This document shows positions 46,099 to 56,302 of a DNA stretch of 64,000 bases, in pieces. Numbering within the stretch: position 1 is the stretch's first letter; every line of letters begins with the position of its first letter. Source of the stretch: Bacteroides sp. (GTDB lineage: Bacteria; Bacteroidota; Bacteroidia; Bacteroidales; Bacteroidaceae); contig DXLO01000001.1 of NCBI GenBank assembly GCA_019414665.1, forward strand, positions 90,223 to 154,222, given 5' to 3'. A program made the position numbers and the translations under genes. Under the pieces are notes generated by a model. The model worked only from the letters and a program-made list of their open reading frames with translations. It searched no databases and was not told the origin of the DNA.

Positions 46099-48342
46099 CT
46101 ATTTTATCTCATCCCACTTCGGTGGATTCACCTGCATCAAATGACGGACAAAGAAATCATACCGCTTATGTTCGCCAAAATCTTCCCCCATTGTATGATG
46201 CGCTCCGGGAATCACGACCAATTCAAAATCTTTATTCGCCTTTATCAATGCATTGACCACCTGCATGGTAGAGGCAGGATCTACATTATCATCCAGTTCT
46301 CCCACCACTAACATCAAAGGACGACTCAACAGATGTGCATTTTCCACATTAGACCCTTCCTTATATTGATCTCCTACCGGATAGCCCAACCAAAGTTCAT
46401 TCCACCAAATCTTATCCATACGGTTATCATGACAACCACAAGCCGAATAAGCCGCTTTATAGAAATCAGGATAAAGCAAAACTGCATTTGTAGATTCCTG
46501 ACCACCGGCAGAACAACCGTAAATACCTACCCTGTCCACATCCATATAAGGATATTTCCGTGCAGCCGCCTTAATCCAAGCAATATGGTCCGGCAGACCG
46601 GCATCTTTCAAATTCTTATAACATACATTCTCAAAAGCACGCGAACGGAAAGAAGTTCCCATTCCATCGACCATTACGACGATAAAACCAAGTTCGGCCA
46701 AGGAAGTCATATTCCAGTCATAAGGACGGAAAGTCTTCGGAACATACTGGTCTCCGGGACCCTGATAAATGTATTCGATAACCGGATATTTCTTGTTCGG
46801 GTCAAAGTTGGTGGGGCGGGCAATCAATCCCCACATATCCGTCTTGCCGTCCCGCCCTTTGGCAACAAACACCTCCGGAGCTTTCCAGCCTTCGGCCTCC
46901 AAAAGAGTTATATCGGCTGTTTCCAACGGCATCACCACTTTGCCATCCCTGGCACTACGTAACACAGCGACGGGAACCTTGTCCACCATAGAATAAACAT
47001 CTACCAAATACTTCATATCTCCCGAAAACCAGGCACGGTGCATCCCTTCTTCGGGAGTAAGACAGGTAAGACCTTTGCCATCAAAACCGATGCGGTAATA
47101 ACGGATGAGATAGGGGTCTTCACCGGCTTCCATACCATTTGCCGAGAAATAGATCTGACGGTTATCCTCATCTACCCGAAGCACTTCGCGTACATACCAC
47201 TCTCCTTTAGTAATTTGATAATCGGGCTGTGCGGTAATACGGTTGTACATATAAAGATGATTCCAATTGTCACGCTCACTCATCCATATCATCTGCTTGC
47301 CGTCTTTTAAGTCATGACGGAAATGACGGGTATAATTCACATATGTATCGCTGGTTTCTTCTACCAACGGGCGCACTTTTCCCGTTTCGGCAGAAAGTTC
47401 AAGTACTCTGTACACCTGATGTCCGCGCTGGTTATATTCAAAAGTCACGGCACGGCTGTCGGGATTCCATTCGGGACCATATACTTCATATTGCCGGTCG
47501 AACAATTCGGTAGAAGGAATAATGCTTCGTCCGCTTTCCACTTCATAGATGCAGGGCACTTTAAAAGGAAGTTCGTCTCCCGGCTTCGCATACTCCTGTT
47601 TGTGAAGCTTGGGCTGAAGCTGGTCAGCCGGAGAAGATTCCACATAATAAACATAGCGCTTTTCCACCGGACGGATCTTGCAGGAAGCCACCTTCTTACT
47701 GTCCGGTGACCAGCGGATGTAGGCTGAATAATAATTACCCAGTGTCCCGTCCAAGCTCAGTTGCTTTTCTTTTCCGGTAGCCACCTCCTTTACATAGATA
47801 TTCTGATTTTTAATAAATGCGATCCATTTACCATCAGGAGACGGAACCGGTGATGCCGTCTTCTCATCATCCACCTCCATCCAATGCTTTTGCCTGATAA
47901 GGAGGGGAACCGCACCTTCATTGACCAGCTGATTTTTCCGGGACGCATACATCCAACGTTGATTATTAAACACAAAGCGCAGCGTATCCAATCCCTTACT
48001 GACCGACAAATGCCCCAATGCAAGAGCTTCCGGCTTGACCTCTTTTCCGGATGCAGCACCCAACGCCTTTGCCAAACGATGAGAATCAAACAATTCTTTT
48101 CTAGCTTTCTTATCCGCATCTACAGATACATACAGGCGGCCGTCCGGCGTATTCCGCACATACCAGAATTGATGCGTACCCTCTATCCATTGCGGATTGA
48201 CATTGGAATAGAAAACTTTATCCGCACTGAACTTCTCTTTCAATGCATAAGCACGCCGATAATCATCAGCCGTACCTTGAGCGACAGCCATGCCCCCACT
48301 AAGGAACATGGCTACCAGCCAACCTAACTTACCAACCTTCAT
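46099..48342 (-). CDS. S9 (prolyl oligopeptidase/DPP IV-like) hydrolase of locus B
   Basis: 747 residues with a signal peptide (MKVGKLGWLVAMFLSGGMAVAQ). A beta-propeller (about 60-490) precedes an alpha/beta-hydrolase domain with S611 in GCSAGG, D684/D685 in GELDDNVD and H715/H716 in PGAHHTMG. The nucleophile elbow is Cys-Ser rather than the usual Trp-Ser or His-Ser of DPP IV. It is divergent from the S9 peptidase at 6597-8810. It is last in the locus, 12 bases after GH127. In such loci S9 proteins may cut glycoprotein peptides or act as esterases; the substrate is unknown. Confidence 0.88.
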   Translation of the reverse strand: MKVGKLGWLVAMFLSGGMAVAQGTADDYRRAYALKEKFSADKVFYSNVNPQWIEGTHQFWYVRNTPDGRLYVSVDADKKARKELFDSHRLAKALGAASGKEVKPEALALGHLSVSKGLDTLRFVFNNQRWMYASRKNQLVNEGAVPLLIRQKHWMEVDDEKTASPVPSPDGKWIAFIKNQNIYVKEVATGKEKQLSLDGTLGNYYSAYIRWSPDSKKVASCKIRPVEKRYVYYVESSPADQLQPKLHKQEYAKPGDELPFKVPCIYEVESGRSIIPSTELFDRQYEVYGPEWNPDSRAVTFEYNQRGHQVYRVLELSAETGKVRPLVEETSDTYVNYTRHFRHDLKDGKQMIWMSERDNWNHLYMYNRITAQPDYQITKGEWYVREVLRVDEDNRQIYFSANGMEAGEDPYLIRYYRIGFDGKGLTCLTPEEGMHRAWFSGDMKYLVDVYSMVDKVPVAVLRSARDGKVVMPLETADITLLEAEGWKAPEVFVAKGRDGKTDMWGLIARPTNFDPNKKYPVIEYIYQGPGDQYVPKTFRPYDWNMTSLAELGFIVVMVDGMGTSFRSRAFENVCYKNLKDAGLPDHIAWIKAAARKYPYMDVDRVGIYGCSAGGQESTNAVLLYPDFYKAAYSACGCHDNRMDKIWWNELWLGYPVGDQYKEGSNVENAHLLSRPLMLVVGELDDNVDPASTMQVVNALIKANKDFELVVIPGAHHTMGEDFGEHKRYDFFVRHLMQVNPPKWDEIK

Positions 48343-48353
48343 TTTGAATTATT

Positions 48354-50759
48354 CTATTTCACTTCCCATTCAAACAAACCCGATGAATTATCGGCCGGCT
48401 GAACAATCTCCAGTTTTACCGCTTTTGTCTTTACCGGGTCAAAATTGACTGTATTCCCCGTACCTTTTTCCACTCCATACTTATCCGCTCCACTCACCGG
48501 TTGCCACTGGCCTTGTGCATCTTTATAGTACATCTTCCAACTTTGCGGTATGCGGCATCCTCCCCAAGGAGCATCATCATACCAATATACGGTAGCACTG
48601 GAAACAGTCGCTTCGGACGGGAACTCGTAGGATATCCATTCAGTAGTTCCCTGTTTGGGCCACCAATGGTAATAGGGTACGGAACGGTCATTCTCATCTT
48701 TCGGCACCAGACGGTCATTAATGGCGGAGATGGATTTCACCTTATGCGAAGCATCCACTTTGCTTTCCGATGCCAGCGTAGCAGGCATAGTCGGACGGGA
48801 AGCACTTAATTCCTGAGGCAACCACACTGCCATAGCACCTGCACCGCGGTGTGCCCAAGCATAGTAAGGGATCAACGTCAGCTTTACATCAGTAGCCGTC
48901 AGACGACCTCTGTCGTCATAGCCCAGAATCTGCGCATCCGTCTTCAACTGGTTAATGCCATAGAGCAAATCCGGTTTTTCAACCACCTCGAATTGAGGAG
49001 TGCGGTTCATAAACACGCTCAGCACATCAAAATCATTATCCGGCCATTCCGCACAATAAACGATCGGGCCACGCTCCACGGCTATACGTCCACGATCTGC
49101 CTCCACTTTATTATTGGCTTTCACCGTACGAGGCTCCATATCGAAATGAACGGCTACTTTATCTCCTTTTTTCCAACGGCGGTCTATGCAGAAATAACCG
49201 TCCTTCAGTTCACTCTGTACCGGTTCTCCATTTACTTTCACTGTATAGCTCAAACGCTTTCCATCCGAATAAGTGTACAGGTCACTGGGAACTACCTGAT
49301 TACGCACCCATCCCGGAATACGGATTTTCATTGTAAACTGTCCGGCATTGTTCTTGTTGACACCGATAGTGACATCACCGTTCCAAGGATAATGAGTAGC
49401 CTGCTCCAAAGAAACAGCCTTGCCCTCTACCTTCAAGTTCGAAGTATTGGACATGAACAGATTAACATACACGTCCTTACCTTTCACCGCATACACATAT
49501 CCCGGCAAGGAAGGAATGAAACGACAGATATTGGACGGACAACAGGCACAGCCGAACCAAGGCTGGCGCTGGTGCTGCCCGATGCTTTCCAACGGATTAG
49601 GATAGAAGAACCCGCCACCATCCAGGGACACGCCCGAAATAAGACCATTATATAAAGTACGTTCCAGCACATCATAATATTTTGCCTCACCATGAAGCAG
49701 GAACAAGCGGTAGTTGACATACACATTACCGATAGCCGCGCAAGTCTCGCAATAAGCTGACATATTGGGCAGTTCATAGTTCTTGCCAAAAGCCTCCCCA
49801 TTGCTGGTGGCGCCGATGCCGCCGGTAATATAATATTTCTTGCCCACAATGTTGTCCCAAATACGGTCTATGGCATGGATATAAGCCGTATCCCCTGTCA
49901 GTGCGGCCACATCTGCCATGCCTGCATACATATAAGCGGCACGGACAGCATGTCCCACGGCCTCATCCTGCTCCACTACCGGCTTGTGCGCCTGACTGTA
50001 TTCATCCGTACGGGTAGTATGTCCGCGCTGGTCCAAAAAGAATTTGGCTTGATCCAAATATTTCTGTTGCCCTGTTACCAAGCACAGTTTGGCAAGGGCC
50101 ATTTCGGCAATCTGATGTCCCGGCACACGGATTTGTTGCCCTTCGCCCGTACCTATCTCCCGGCATACACAGTCGGCATAACGGATAGCGATATCAAGGA
50201 AATTACGTTTTCCGGTAGCCTGGTAATGCGCAATAGCACCTTCTACCATGTGTCCCAAATTATAAAACTCATGACTCAGTTCCTCCACCTTCTCCCACCG
50301 TTTGCTTCCTGCCCACTCATGCGGATGTTTGGGATTCATGGTACGCGAAGTATAGAGATAACCATCCGGTTCCTGTGCCGCAGCGACAATAACCAGCACA
50401 CTATCAATATACTTAGCCAGTTTTTTGTCCGGATAGGTCTGTAACAGATAACTGGCACCTTCTATCGTTTTGTACACATCAGTATCGTCAAAAGCCAGAC
50501 CGCCTACTTTAATGGTATCACTGGGATGGGCGGCATTGACAAAGTTAGTATAACGTCCTGTTTCCTCACATTTACTGAACGCCAGAGGAATCGTTACTTC
50601 ACGGCTGGCATTCAGCCGTTGCCCCCAGAATGAATCGGTTACTTTCACCGAAGTGAAAGGTACGGGGTCGATAGGATAGCCGTGCGACTGATTTTTTACT
50701 TGCGCTGTTCCGCCTGCTACGGTAGCAGTCAACAGAGCAGTGACTAAAAGTTTCTTCAT
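48354..50759 (-). CDS. GH127 family beta-L-arabinofuranosidase-like enzyme
   Basis: 801 residues from the ATG at 50759, which begins a signal peptide (MKKLLVTALLTATVAGGTAQ). GH127 signatures: AAAQEPDGYLYTSRT, GHMVEGAIAHYQATGKRN, ITGGIGATSNGEAFG (E322 as candidate acid), AYCETCAA with E338 and C340, and FGCACCPSN with C404, C406 and C407. In characterised GH127 enzymes a Glu and three Cys bind zinc and one Cys is the nucleophile; all are present here. The C-terminal 150 residues add a galactose-binding-like module ending FEWEVK. It would release beta-L-arabinofuranose from arabinan, pectin side chains or plant glycoproteins in the periplasm. Confidence 0.9.
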   Translation of the reverse strand: MKKLLVTALLTATVAGGTAQVKNQSHGYPIDPVPFTSVKVTDSFWGQRLNASREVTIPLAFSKCEETGRYTNFVNAAHPSDTIKVGGLAFDDTDVYKTIEGASYLLQTYPDKKLAKYIDSVLVIVAAAQEPDGYLYTSRTMNPKHPHEWAGSKRWEKVEELSHEFYNLGHMVEGAIAHYQATGKRNFLDIAIRYADCVCREIGTGEGQQIRVPGHQIAEMALAKLCLVTGQQKYLDQAKFFLDQRGHTTRTDEYSQAHKPVVEQDEAVGHAVRAAYMYAGMADVAALTGDTAYIHAIDRIWDNIVGKKYYITGGIGATSNGEAFGKNYELPNMSAYCETCAAIGNVYVNYRLFLLHGEAKYYDVLERTLYNGLISGVSLDGGGFFYPNPLESIGQHQRQPWFGCACCPSNICRFIPSLPGYVYAVKGKDVYVNLFMSNTSNLKVEGKAVSLEQATHYPWNGDVTIGVNKNNAGQFTMKIRIPGWVRNQVVPSDLYTYSDGKRLSYTVKVNGEPVQSELKDGYFCIDRRWKKGDKVAVHFDMEPRTVKANNKVEADRGRIAVERGPIVYCAEWPDNDFDVLSVFMNRTPQFEVVEKPDLLYGINQLKTDAQILGYDDRGRLTATDVKLTLIPYYAWAHRGAGAMAVWLPQELSASRPTMPATLASESKVDASHKVKSISAINDRLVPKDENDRSVPYYHWWPKQGTTEWISYEFPSEATVSSATVYWYDDAPWGGCRIPQSWKMYYKDAQGQWQPVSGADKYGVEKGTGNTVNFDPVKTKAVKLEIVQPADNSSGLFEWEVK

Positions 50760-50829
50760 GGTTCTATCATTTAATTGTTTATCATAGTTTTTGCAAAAAT
50801 ACATATTCCGGTCATAGGAAAAGGGTGAA

Positions 50830-53232
50830 TCACTCTTTCAATGGTAGATATTCATCCCATAATTTCAATGAGTGCAGATAACCGGTAAAGGGCCAGTCTC
50901 CTTCGGCATTGCGTCCCAATGTGATGAATTGTGACGGTTTCACCAGCAACTGGATATCTTTCTCACTGACTAATTTTCCATTGATATAAACCTGTTCCAT
51001 CCGCCCATCAAAGCAGATATAGATGTGCTGCCACTTTCCTGCCAATTCCTTCATGTCCTTATATCCTGCATCTTCATACCAGCCATAGTGATTGATTACT
51101 CCACAACGAGGCTCCGTGCCGTTGACCAACATGATTTTCTCCAATTCATCATGCGAGGTAGTAAAATCGGCCACACATTCATTTTCACTAATGGAATCAT
51201 TCAGTACCCACGCCTCCAAGGTATAAGGAGCATTATCCTGCAAAGTGGCAGGAAGCATAAAACTGGAAGTATAGACCTGAGTACCCTCAAAATGAAATGC
51301 CTTTTTCCCTTTCACTTCTTTCACAACGAGAGGTAATTTCCGGGCTTCAAAATACCCTTTTACTCCTCGGTTTTCCAGATAAGGAACCGTATCGTTCACT
51401 ACAAAATCATCGGCAGAAAGACTGACCACCAGCCCATGTTTCTGCTGATCAGCTACAGGCAGACGCACGATATCCGTTTCCGCATCGTATGCCTTTTCCG
51501 CCGCTTCCTGTTTCCAATTGTAGTAACGGAAATTGGTAATGACCAAAGGTTCGGTGGAACTATGCAGCGTAATCGCTCCTGATGAAAGACACGACCCCGC
51601 TTCATAACTCTGCCATTTACCTGACCTGTAAACCAACCCACTAACGGTATGCTCTTTGGACGAGGAGAGTAACGGATGACTATACTCCAATGTAGTTCCC
51701 GGTTCCAGTACCAACGCATCACGCCCACCGATGCGCTGTATGCGTGCCGAACCTTCCTTCAAAGTAAAAGCCCCTCCCAGCATCCCTTCATTGTTCTGCC
51801 ATTCACGACCATTCCAATCGGCGGCGGTAAGTCCCAGCCATTGTTGCGGAGCCGATGCTTCCACACCCTCAAAGATTTTCAAGTTCCAGACCGCCCCGCC
51901 AAATCCGTTCTTCTGTCCTCCGGTAAAGGTAAGGCGGACATAACGAGCCTTCACCTTGCCAAAATCGACCATCGGGCTGCCTGCCAGACGATTATTCCGC
52001 TTATCAGCGAAAACAGACCAATGCTTGCCATCGACAGAAGTTTCAATTAAATATTGATAAAATTGTGTGCCATACTCAAATTGAGTCCAGATAGTTTGTA
52101 TCTGCCGGGCAACACCCAAATCCATTTCTATCCACTCCTGTCCCATTCCACGAGGACGCCATAAAGTTCCGTTATTATCATCTACAGCATATTCGGGACG
52201 GAAATCGGCATCATAAAAAGAAGAAGCCCTCACCTTAGCACCCAATGCCAGATTTTTTGATTTCACTACAGAAGATGCCAATGCACCTATTCCGTCATGA
52301 GTGGGAATAAGGGGTTTAATACTTCCATCTTCGGCAAACTCCATACGGTCCACACAAAGCTGACGATGAAATCCGCGGTTGGAATGCGGATTATCATGAC
52401 GGTGATAGACCATATAATATTCATTGCCTTCTTTCAAAACGCTATGATGTCCCGGCCCATGAATTGTTCCGTCGGTATTGGTTTCAAGAATACATCCCCG
52501 ATAGGTGTACGGCCCCATAGGCTTGTCCGAAGTGGCATACTGCACCCGATAGGTGTGGTCGTGACAGGAACCCGAAGAATACATAAAATAATAGATCCCC
52601 TTTCGTTTCATCACAAAGGGCGCTTCAAAAAAATCCGTGGCTTCCGTATTTGGAATCAGACGCGTTTCAGTAAAACTCTTCATATCGGAAGCCAGTTTTC
52701 CGGCTCCGCAACCGAAACCTTTATAAATTCCCCAAGTCCCCCAATACAAATATACAGAACCATCATCATCCACAAAGGTCTGCCCGTCCAATGTAATGGC
52801 ATTCGTCACAAAACGGTCGGGTACAAGAACAGCCTCACTTTCGCCCAATATATTTTTCCAAGGACCACGCGGCGTTTCACTGACCCCGCAATGAATCATA
52901 CAGGGCTGACAATAAAAATAATAATAATTCCCATCCGTATGTTTCATCACATCGGGAGCCCATATCCAATGACTGTCCGGCCAGTTCATGGGCATTAACG
53001 TCCAGTTTACAAAATCCTTGCTGGTCCACACCTGTGCAGGACCGAAACCGGCCCCACTGCCATCCGTAGTGGCATACATATAATACGTATCGCCAAACTT
53101 CTTCACCGTGGGATCGGCAAAATATCCGGGAATAATGGGATTCCCCGTACCCGAAGCATTAAAAGGCTTCTGAGCAAAACCTGTAGCAGCTCCCAACAAT
53201 AAGGAAGCAACAACCAATCGTATCTTATTCAT
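50830..53232 (-). CDS. GH43 family glycosidase with discoidin and LamG-like modules
   Basis: 800 residues with signal MNKIRLVVASLLLGAATGFAQ. The N-terminal five-bladed propeller (about 28-320) shows the GH43 catalytic acids: base D40 in GYFADPTVKKFG, pKa modulator at D155/D156 in TFVDDDGSVYLYWG, and acid E203 in FFEAPFVMKRKG. A discoidin/CBM32-like module (about 330-465, ARYVRLTFTGG) and a C-terminal LamG-like module (about 610-800, YTLEAWVLNDS, LGRNAEGDWPFTGYL) follow. GH43 members act on arabinose- or galactose-containing pectin side chains. Subfamily not assigned. It lies between the GH97 fusion and GH127 on the same strand. Confidence 0.9.
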   Translation of the reverse strand: MNKIRLVVASLLLGAATGFAQKPFNASGTGNPIIPGYFADPTVKKFGDTYYMYATTDGSGAGFGPAQVWTSKDFVNWTLMPMNWPDSHWIWAPDVMKHTDGNYYYFYCQPCMIHCGVSETPRGPWKNILGESEAVLVPDRFVTNAITLDGQTFVDDDGSVYLYWGTWGIYKGFGCGAGKLASDMKSFTETRLIPNTEATDFFEAPFVMKRKGIYYFMYSSGSCHDHTYRVQYATSDKPMGPYTYRGCILETNTDGTIHGPGHHSVLKEGNEYYMVYHRHDNPHSNRGFHRQLCVDRMEFAEDGSIKPLIPTHDGIGALASSVVKSKNLALGAKVRASSFYDADFRPEYAVDDNNGTLWRPRGMGQEWIEMDLGVARQIQTIWTQFEYGTQFYQYLIETSVDGKHWSVFADKRNNRLAGSPMVDFGKVKARYVRLTFTGGQKNGFGGAVWNLKIFEGVEASAPQQWLGLTAADWNGREWQNNEGMLGGAFTLKEGSARIQRIGGRDALVLEPGTTLEYSHPLLSSSKEHTVSGLVYRSGKWQSYEAGSCLSSGAITLHSSTEPLVITNFRYYNWKQEAAEKAYDAETDIVRLPVADQQKHGLVVSLSADDFVVNDTVPYLENRGVKGYFEARKLPLVVKEVKGKKAFHFEGTQVYTSSFMLPATLQDNAPYTLEAWVLNDSISENECVADFTTSHDELEKIMLVNGTEPRCGVINHYGWYEDAGYKDMKELAGKWQHIYICFDGRMEQVYINGKLVSEKDIQLLVKPSQFITLGRNAEGDWPFTGYLHSLKLWDEYLPLKE

Positions 53233-53268
53233 CTCTATATAGCAAAATTCTATTTGTCCCTGCGACGC

Positions 53269-55992
53269 TTATTCATGCACCACATTATGAATGGGAATTT
53301 CTATCTCATAAAAATATTCCTGCAACAACCGGTACATATCCGGATCATACGTCTTCAGTTTCGTGCGGCGGTTCACCCAGTTATGAACTCCGTTTGCAGG
53401 TTCGGCATAGCGGTTACAGTTAAAGAAAGACTGTACGCACTCGGCAAAGTATTCCTCTTTATTGCTCACTGCATACGTCTTTTCCCACAGCCCTTTCCGG
53501 ATTGCATTCTGACGAAGTGCCTCCAAACGCTCATTAAAGTCTGGCTCCACTCCCACTATACCTACCGTATGAATAAGGTGAGCGAACTCATGAATCAGGA
53601 TATTCTCACCTACATATTTATCCTGCGGCAATGCCAGCAGATTCTCTTCTCCGCAACTGGATGAAAATTCATCTTCCGGTGCTCCGCCAAAACCACGGGC
53701 ACGCCAGTTCCAATATTTAATGCTGTCCTCACAATTGCAGATATGGGCAAACTCCGGCAAATCGCAAGTTTCCTCATCCTTACCGATAACCATGACGTGG
53801 CAACCTTTCTTCACCATGTGCGCCTTCACATCCGGACGTTTTGCCAACATCAAACTGATGATATCACAGGCTTTCAATAAGGCCTCATCGCTCACCTTCC
53901 CGGAAGAGGTGACATACAGACCTTCTGTTTCTATGTATTTCTGATAGAAAGAAGGAATATTTTTCCCTTCAGGGATACTGGTAACCTGTCCGTGAACAGG
54001 GCAAAGCTCCAACTTCATGGCAAATCCGCCTCCCGATGCCAGATGCAAAGTCAACCGGCTGTCCTTATCAATCCGGATGGTTTCCTTGCGATAGTCCTCG
54101 GCCTGCTTATTGGCATTCACACCGTCTTTAAACAAAACAGCCGTATAAGACATTCCTTCGGGAAGGAAAGAGAAATCGAGCTGCACATCACGTTCATCCC
54201 AATTGGTCATACCGCCGATATACCAGTTCACATCCTTCTTACGCACCGTTACAATATATTTTCCCAACTCGCCCGAAGCAATAAAAGTAGAATCCACCTC
54301 CACAGGCAGAGAAGCTATGAAATCCACACATTCCTGCTCATTCAGATAGTTGGTAGGCGCATCACACAACATGGTAAAAGGAGAATCGTGTACAATATAG
54401 GCAGCCAGCTGATGACACCGGGTTCCCATGCTGGCCGGTGTGTAATACATGGCGCGCCAATCTGCCTTCGTGGCATTGCGCATAGCTCCCGGCGTATAAT
54501 CCACCGGTCCCGCCATCATACGGATATAGGGGAAAGTAACATCATAAAGAGGCATATTATTCTTGATATCCGTCCATTTCACCTCTTCCATGCCGAACAC
54601 GCTTTCAAAATTGATAATATGGGGGTAGGTACGGTTGATACCTGTCGGTTTGTAAATGCCGTGCAGATCAAGGGTTAATTTATACCGGGCCGTCATCTCA
54701 GCGATGCGATACACCATTTCGACGGCAGTCTGATCATCACGATCCAGGAAATCCACCTTAAAACCTTTGATTCCCATATCCGCATATTTCTTACAAGCTG
54801 CTTCCAATTGGCTGTCGAGTACATTAAACACCGTCCAAAGCACTATTTCCACCCCTTTGGATTTGCCGTATGCTATCAGCTCCGTCAAATCAAGTTCGGG
54901 AATAACGGTCAGCATATCCCCGCTCTTCGGATCATACCATCCTTCATCCAACACAATAAACTCCAATCCGTTCCGGCTGGCGAAATCGATATAATATTTA
55001 TACGTATCCATGTTGATACCGGCTTTAAACGGCACTCCTTTCAGATTCCAGTCATTCCACCAATCCCATGCCACTTTGCCTGTCTTTATCCATGAGGTAT
55101 CACCGATACGGTTGGGAGAAGCCAGAGCATAGACCAGGTTGTTGACCGGCATATCCGTATCCTTCTCCGTAATGGCCAACACACGCCACGGATAGGAACG
55201 GGAGCCACGGCTACGGGATATAAAATCGGTAGTTTCAGTTACATATTCCTGCTTCCGCCAAGGATAAAAGTCTGTTTTAGCCGGATAAGGAGCAAAGACA
55301 CCTTTCAATCCATACTTTCCCTGCTGTGACTGCACAAACATGCCCGGATAAGCTTCGAGGTCGGACTCCAACAGGGTCAGTTTTACGCTGCCGCAATCCA
55401 CGGTAACCGGAAGAAAAGCCAGTTTAGGCTGTGCTTTTGACAGAGGAATGATGTCATATACATTCTGATAAGCCATCGCCATCGGTTTTTTATCATTGGT
55501 GGTATAAGGAAGATAAGCCGTATAATCTTCCTTAAAATTAAACTCGGCCTGTTCCTCCTTTATAATGATATCCGAAGATTGTGTGGTATAGAATCGATAG
55601 GCGACTCCCTCATTGTATGCACGGAAGATGATTCCGAACCCGCCTTTCAGCTTCAAGTCGAGTTCGTTGCCTGTTGCAACGAACTCCTTGAAACGGTAAA
55701 AAGGTGATTCTATGTTATTCTTTATCTTTCTCCTTCTTTCCCCTGTGATACGGGGAGTTTTACCTACTATAGTTCCGTTTTCCAGAACCAAACCTATATT
55801 AGAGTGTGAGAGAATTGTATCATTTCCATGCATCACTTGGTAGGCCAGTTCGTTTCCGGCGCTGATTTCCACTTTCAATGTTCCATCGGGTGAAGAGAGT
55901 ACATATTTCTTTTCCTTGGCTGCAAATGAAGCATTTCCAATCAATAAAAGCAAAGATAAAATTGCAAGATAGAGTTTCTTGTTGTTTTTCAT
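53269..55992 (-). CDS. GH97 glycosidase fused to a lethal-factor-like zinc metallopeptidase domain
   Basis: 907 residues with signal peptide (LAILSLLLLIGNASFAA). Residues 28-662 are a full GH97 enzyme: N-terminal beta-sandwich, TIM barrel with FIVLDEGWYD, GIKGFKVDFLDRDD (D414 as candidate nucleophile, suggesting the retaining alpha-galactosidase-like branch), LDLHGIYKPTG and INFESVFGMEE. Residues about 672-907 are not part of GH97: they carry HEFAH (801-805) and, downstream, Y840, N844 and E847 in YAVSNKEEYFAE. The spacing Y-x6-E and the FAE end match the active site of anthrax lethal factor (HExxH, Tyr728, Glu735). The extra domain is therefore a gluzincin-type peptidase by inference. The whole would cut both sugar and peptide of a glycoprotein, or cleave itself free. 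Confidence 0.88.
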   Translation of the reverse strand: MKNNKKLYLAILSLLLLIGNASFAAKEKKYVLSSPDGTLKVEISAGNELAYQVMHGNDTILSHSNIGLVLENGTIVGKTPRITGERRRKIKNNIESPFYRFKEFVATGNELDLKLKGGFGIIFRAYNEGVAYRFYTTQSSDIIIKEEQAEFNFKEDYTAYLPYTTNDKKPMAMAYQNVYDIIPLSKAQPKLAFLPVTVDCGSVKLTLLESDLEAYPGMFVQSQQGKYGLKGVFAPYPAKTDFYPWRKQEYVTETTDFISRSRGSRSYPWRVLAITEKDTDMPVNNLVYALASPNRIGDTSWIKTGKVAWDWWNDWNLKGVPFKAGINMDTYKYYIDFASRNGLEFIVLDEGWYDPKSGDMLTVIPELDLTELIAYGKSKGVEIVLWTVFNVLDSQLEAACKKYADMGIKGFKVDFLDRDDQTAVEMVYRIAEMTARYKLTLDLHGIYKPTGINRTYPHIINFESVFGMEEVKWTDIKNNMPLYDVTFPYIRMMAGPVDYTPGAMRNATKADWRAMYYTPASMGTRCHQLAAYIVHDSPFTMLCDAPTNYLNEQECVDFIASLPVEVDSTFIASGELGKYIVTVRKKDVNWYIGGMTNWDERDVQLDFSFLPEGMSYTAVLFKDGVNANKQAEDYRKETIRIDKDSRLTLHLASGGGFAMKLELCPVHGQVTSIPEGKNIPSFYQKYIETEGLYVTSSGKVSDEALLKACDIISLMLAKRPDVKAHMVKKGCHVMVIGKDEETCDLPEFAHICNCEDSIKYWNWRARGFGGAPEDEFSSSCGEENLLALPQDKYVGENILIHEFAHLIHTVGIVGVEPDFNERLEALRQNAIRKGLWEKTYAVSNKEEYFAECVQSFFNCNRYAEPANGVHNWVNRRTKLKTYDPDMYRLLQEYFYEIEIPIHNVVHE

Positions 55993-56302
55993 AATCTATC
56001 GGTTGTATACATTGTTCACTTGCAAAGTAAAATAAAAAAATTACAAGAAAGGGAATATATAATATAATGTAATGGCAGAATCGTCCAATAAATCTCATTT
56101 TATGGATTTGACAGTTAGGCGGTTGTACTATTCTTCCATTCGTTTAGACTATTTTTTTATCGGGTGGAAGAGCGAATAGGAATACCTATTTTCAGTGTCT
56201 ACCCTAAATATCCGGTACCATATTATCCAAAGTCCTCCTGACTTAATACTATTAATGGAACCTGTTCCAATGAAGAACAGATTCCATTGTTTACCAAGTA
56301 TA
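55993..56302. other. Intergenic region upstream of the GH97 fusion gene
   Basis: 310 bases without a gene. A near-consensus -7 box TTACTTTG (minus strand, 56023-56030) lies 31 bases before the GH97 start. A short palindrome TGGAAC-ct-GTTCCA lies at 56256-56269. No terminator with a T-run is seen, so the operon may read through. Confidence 0.4.
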
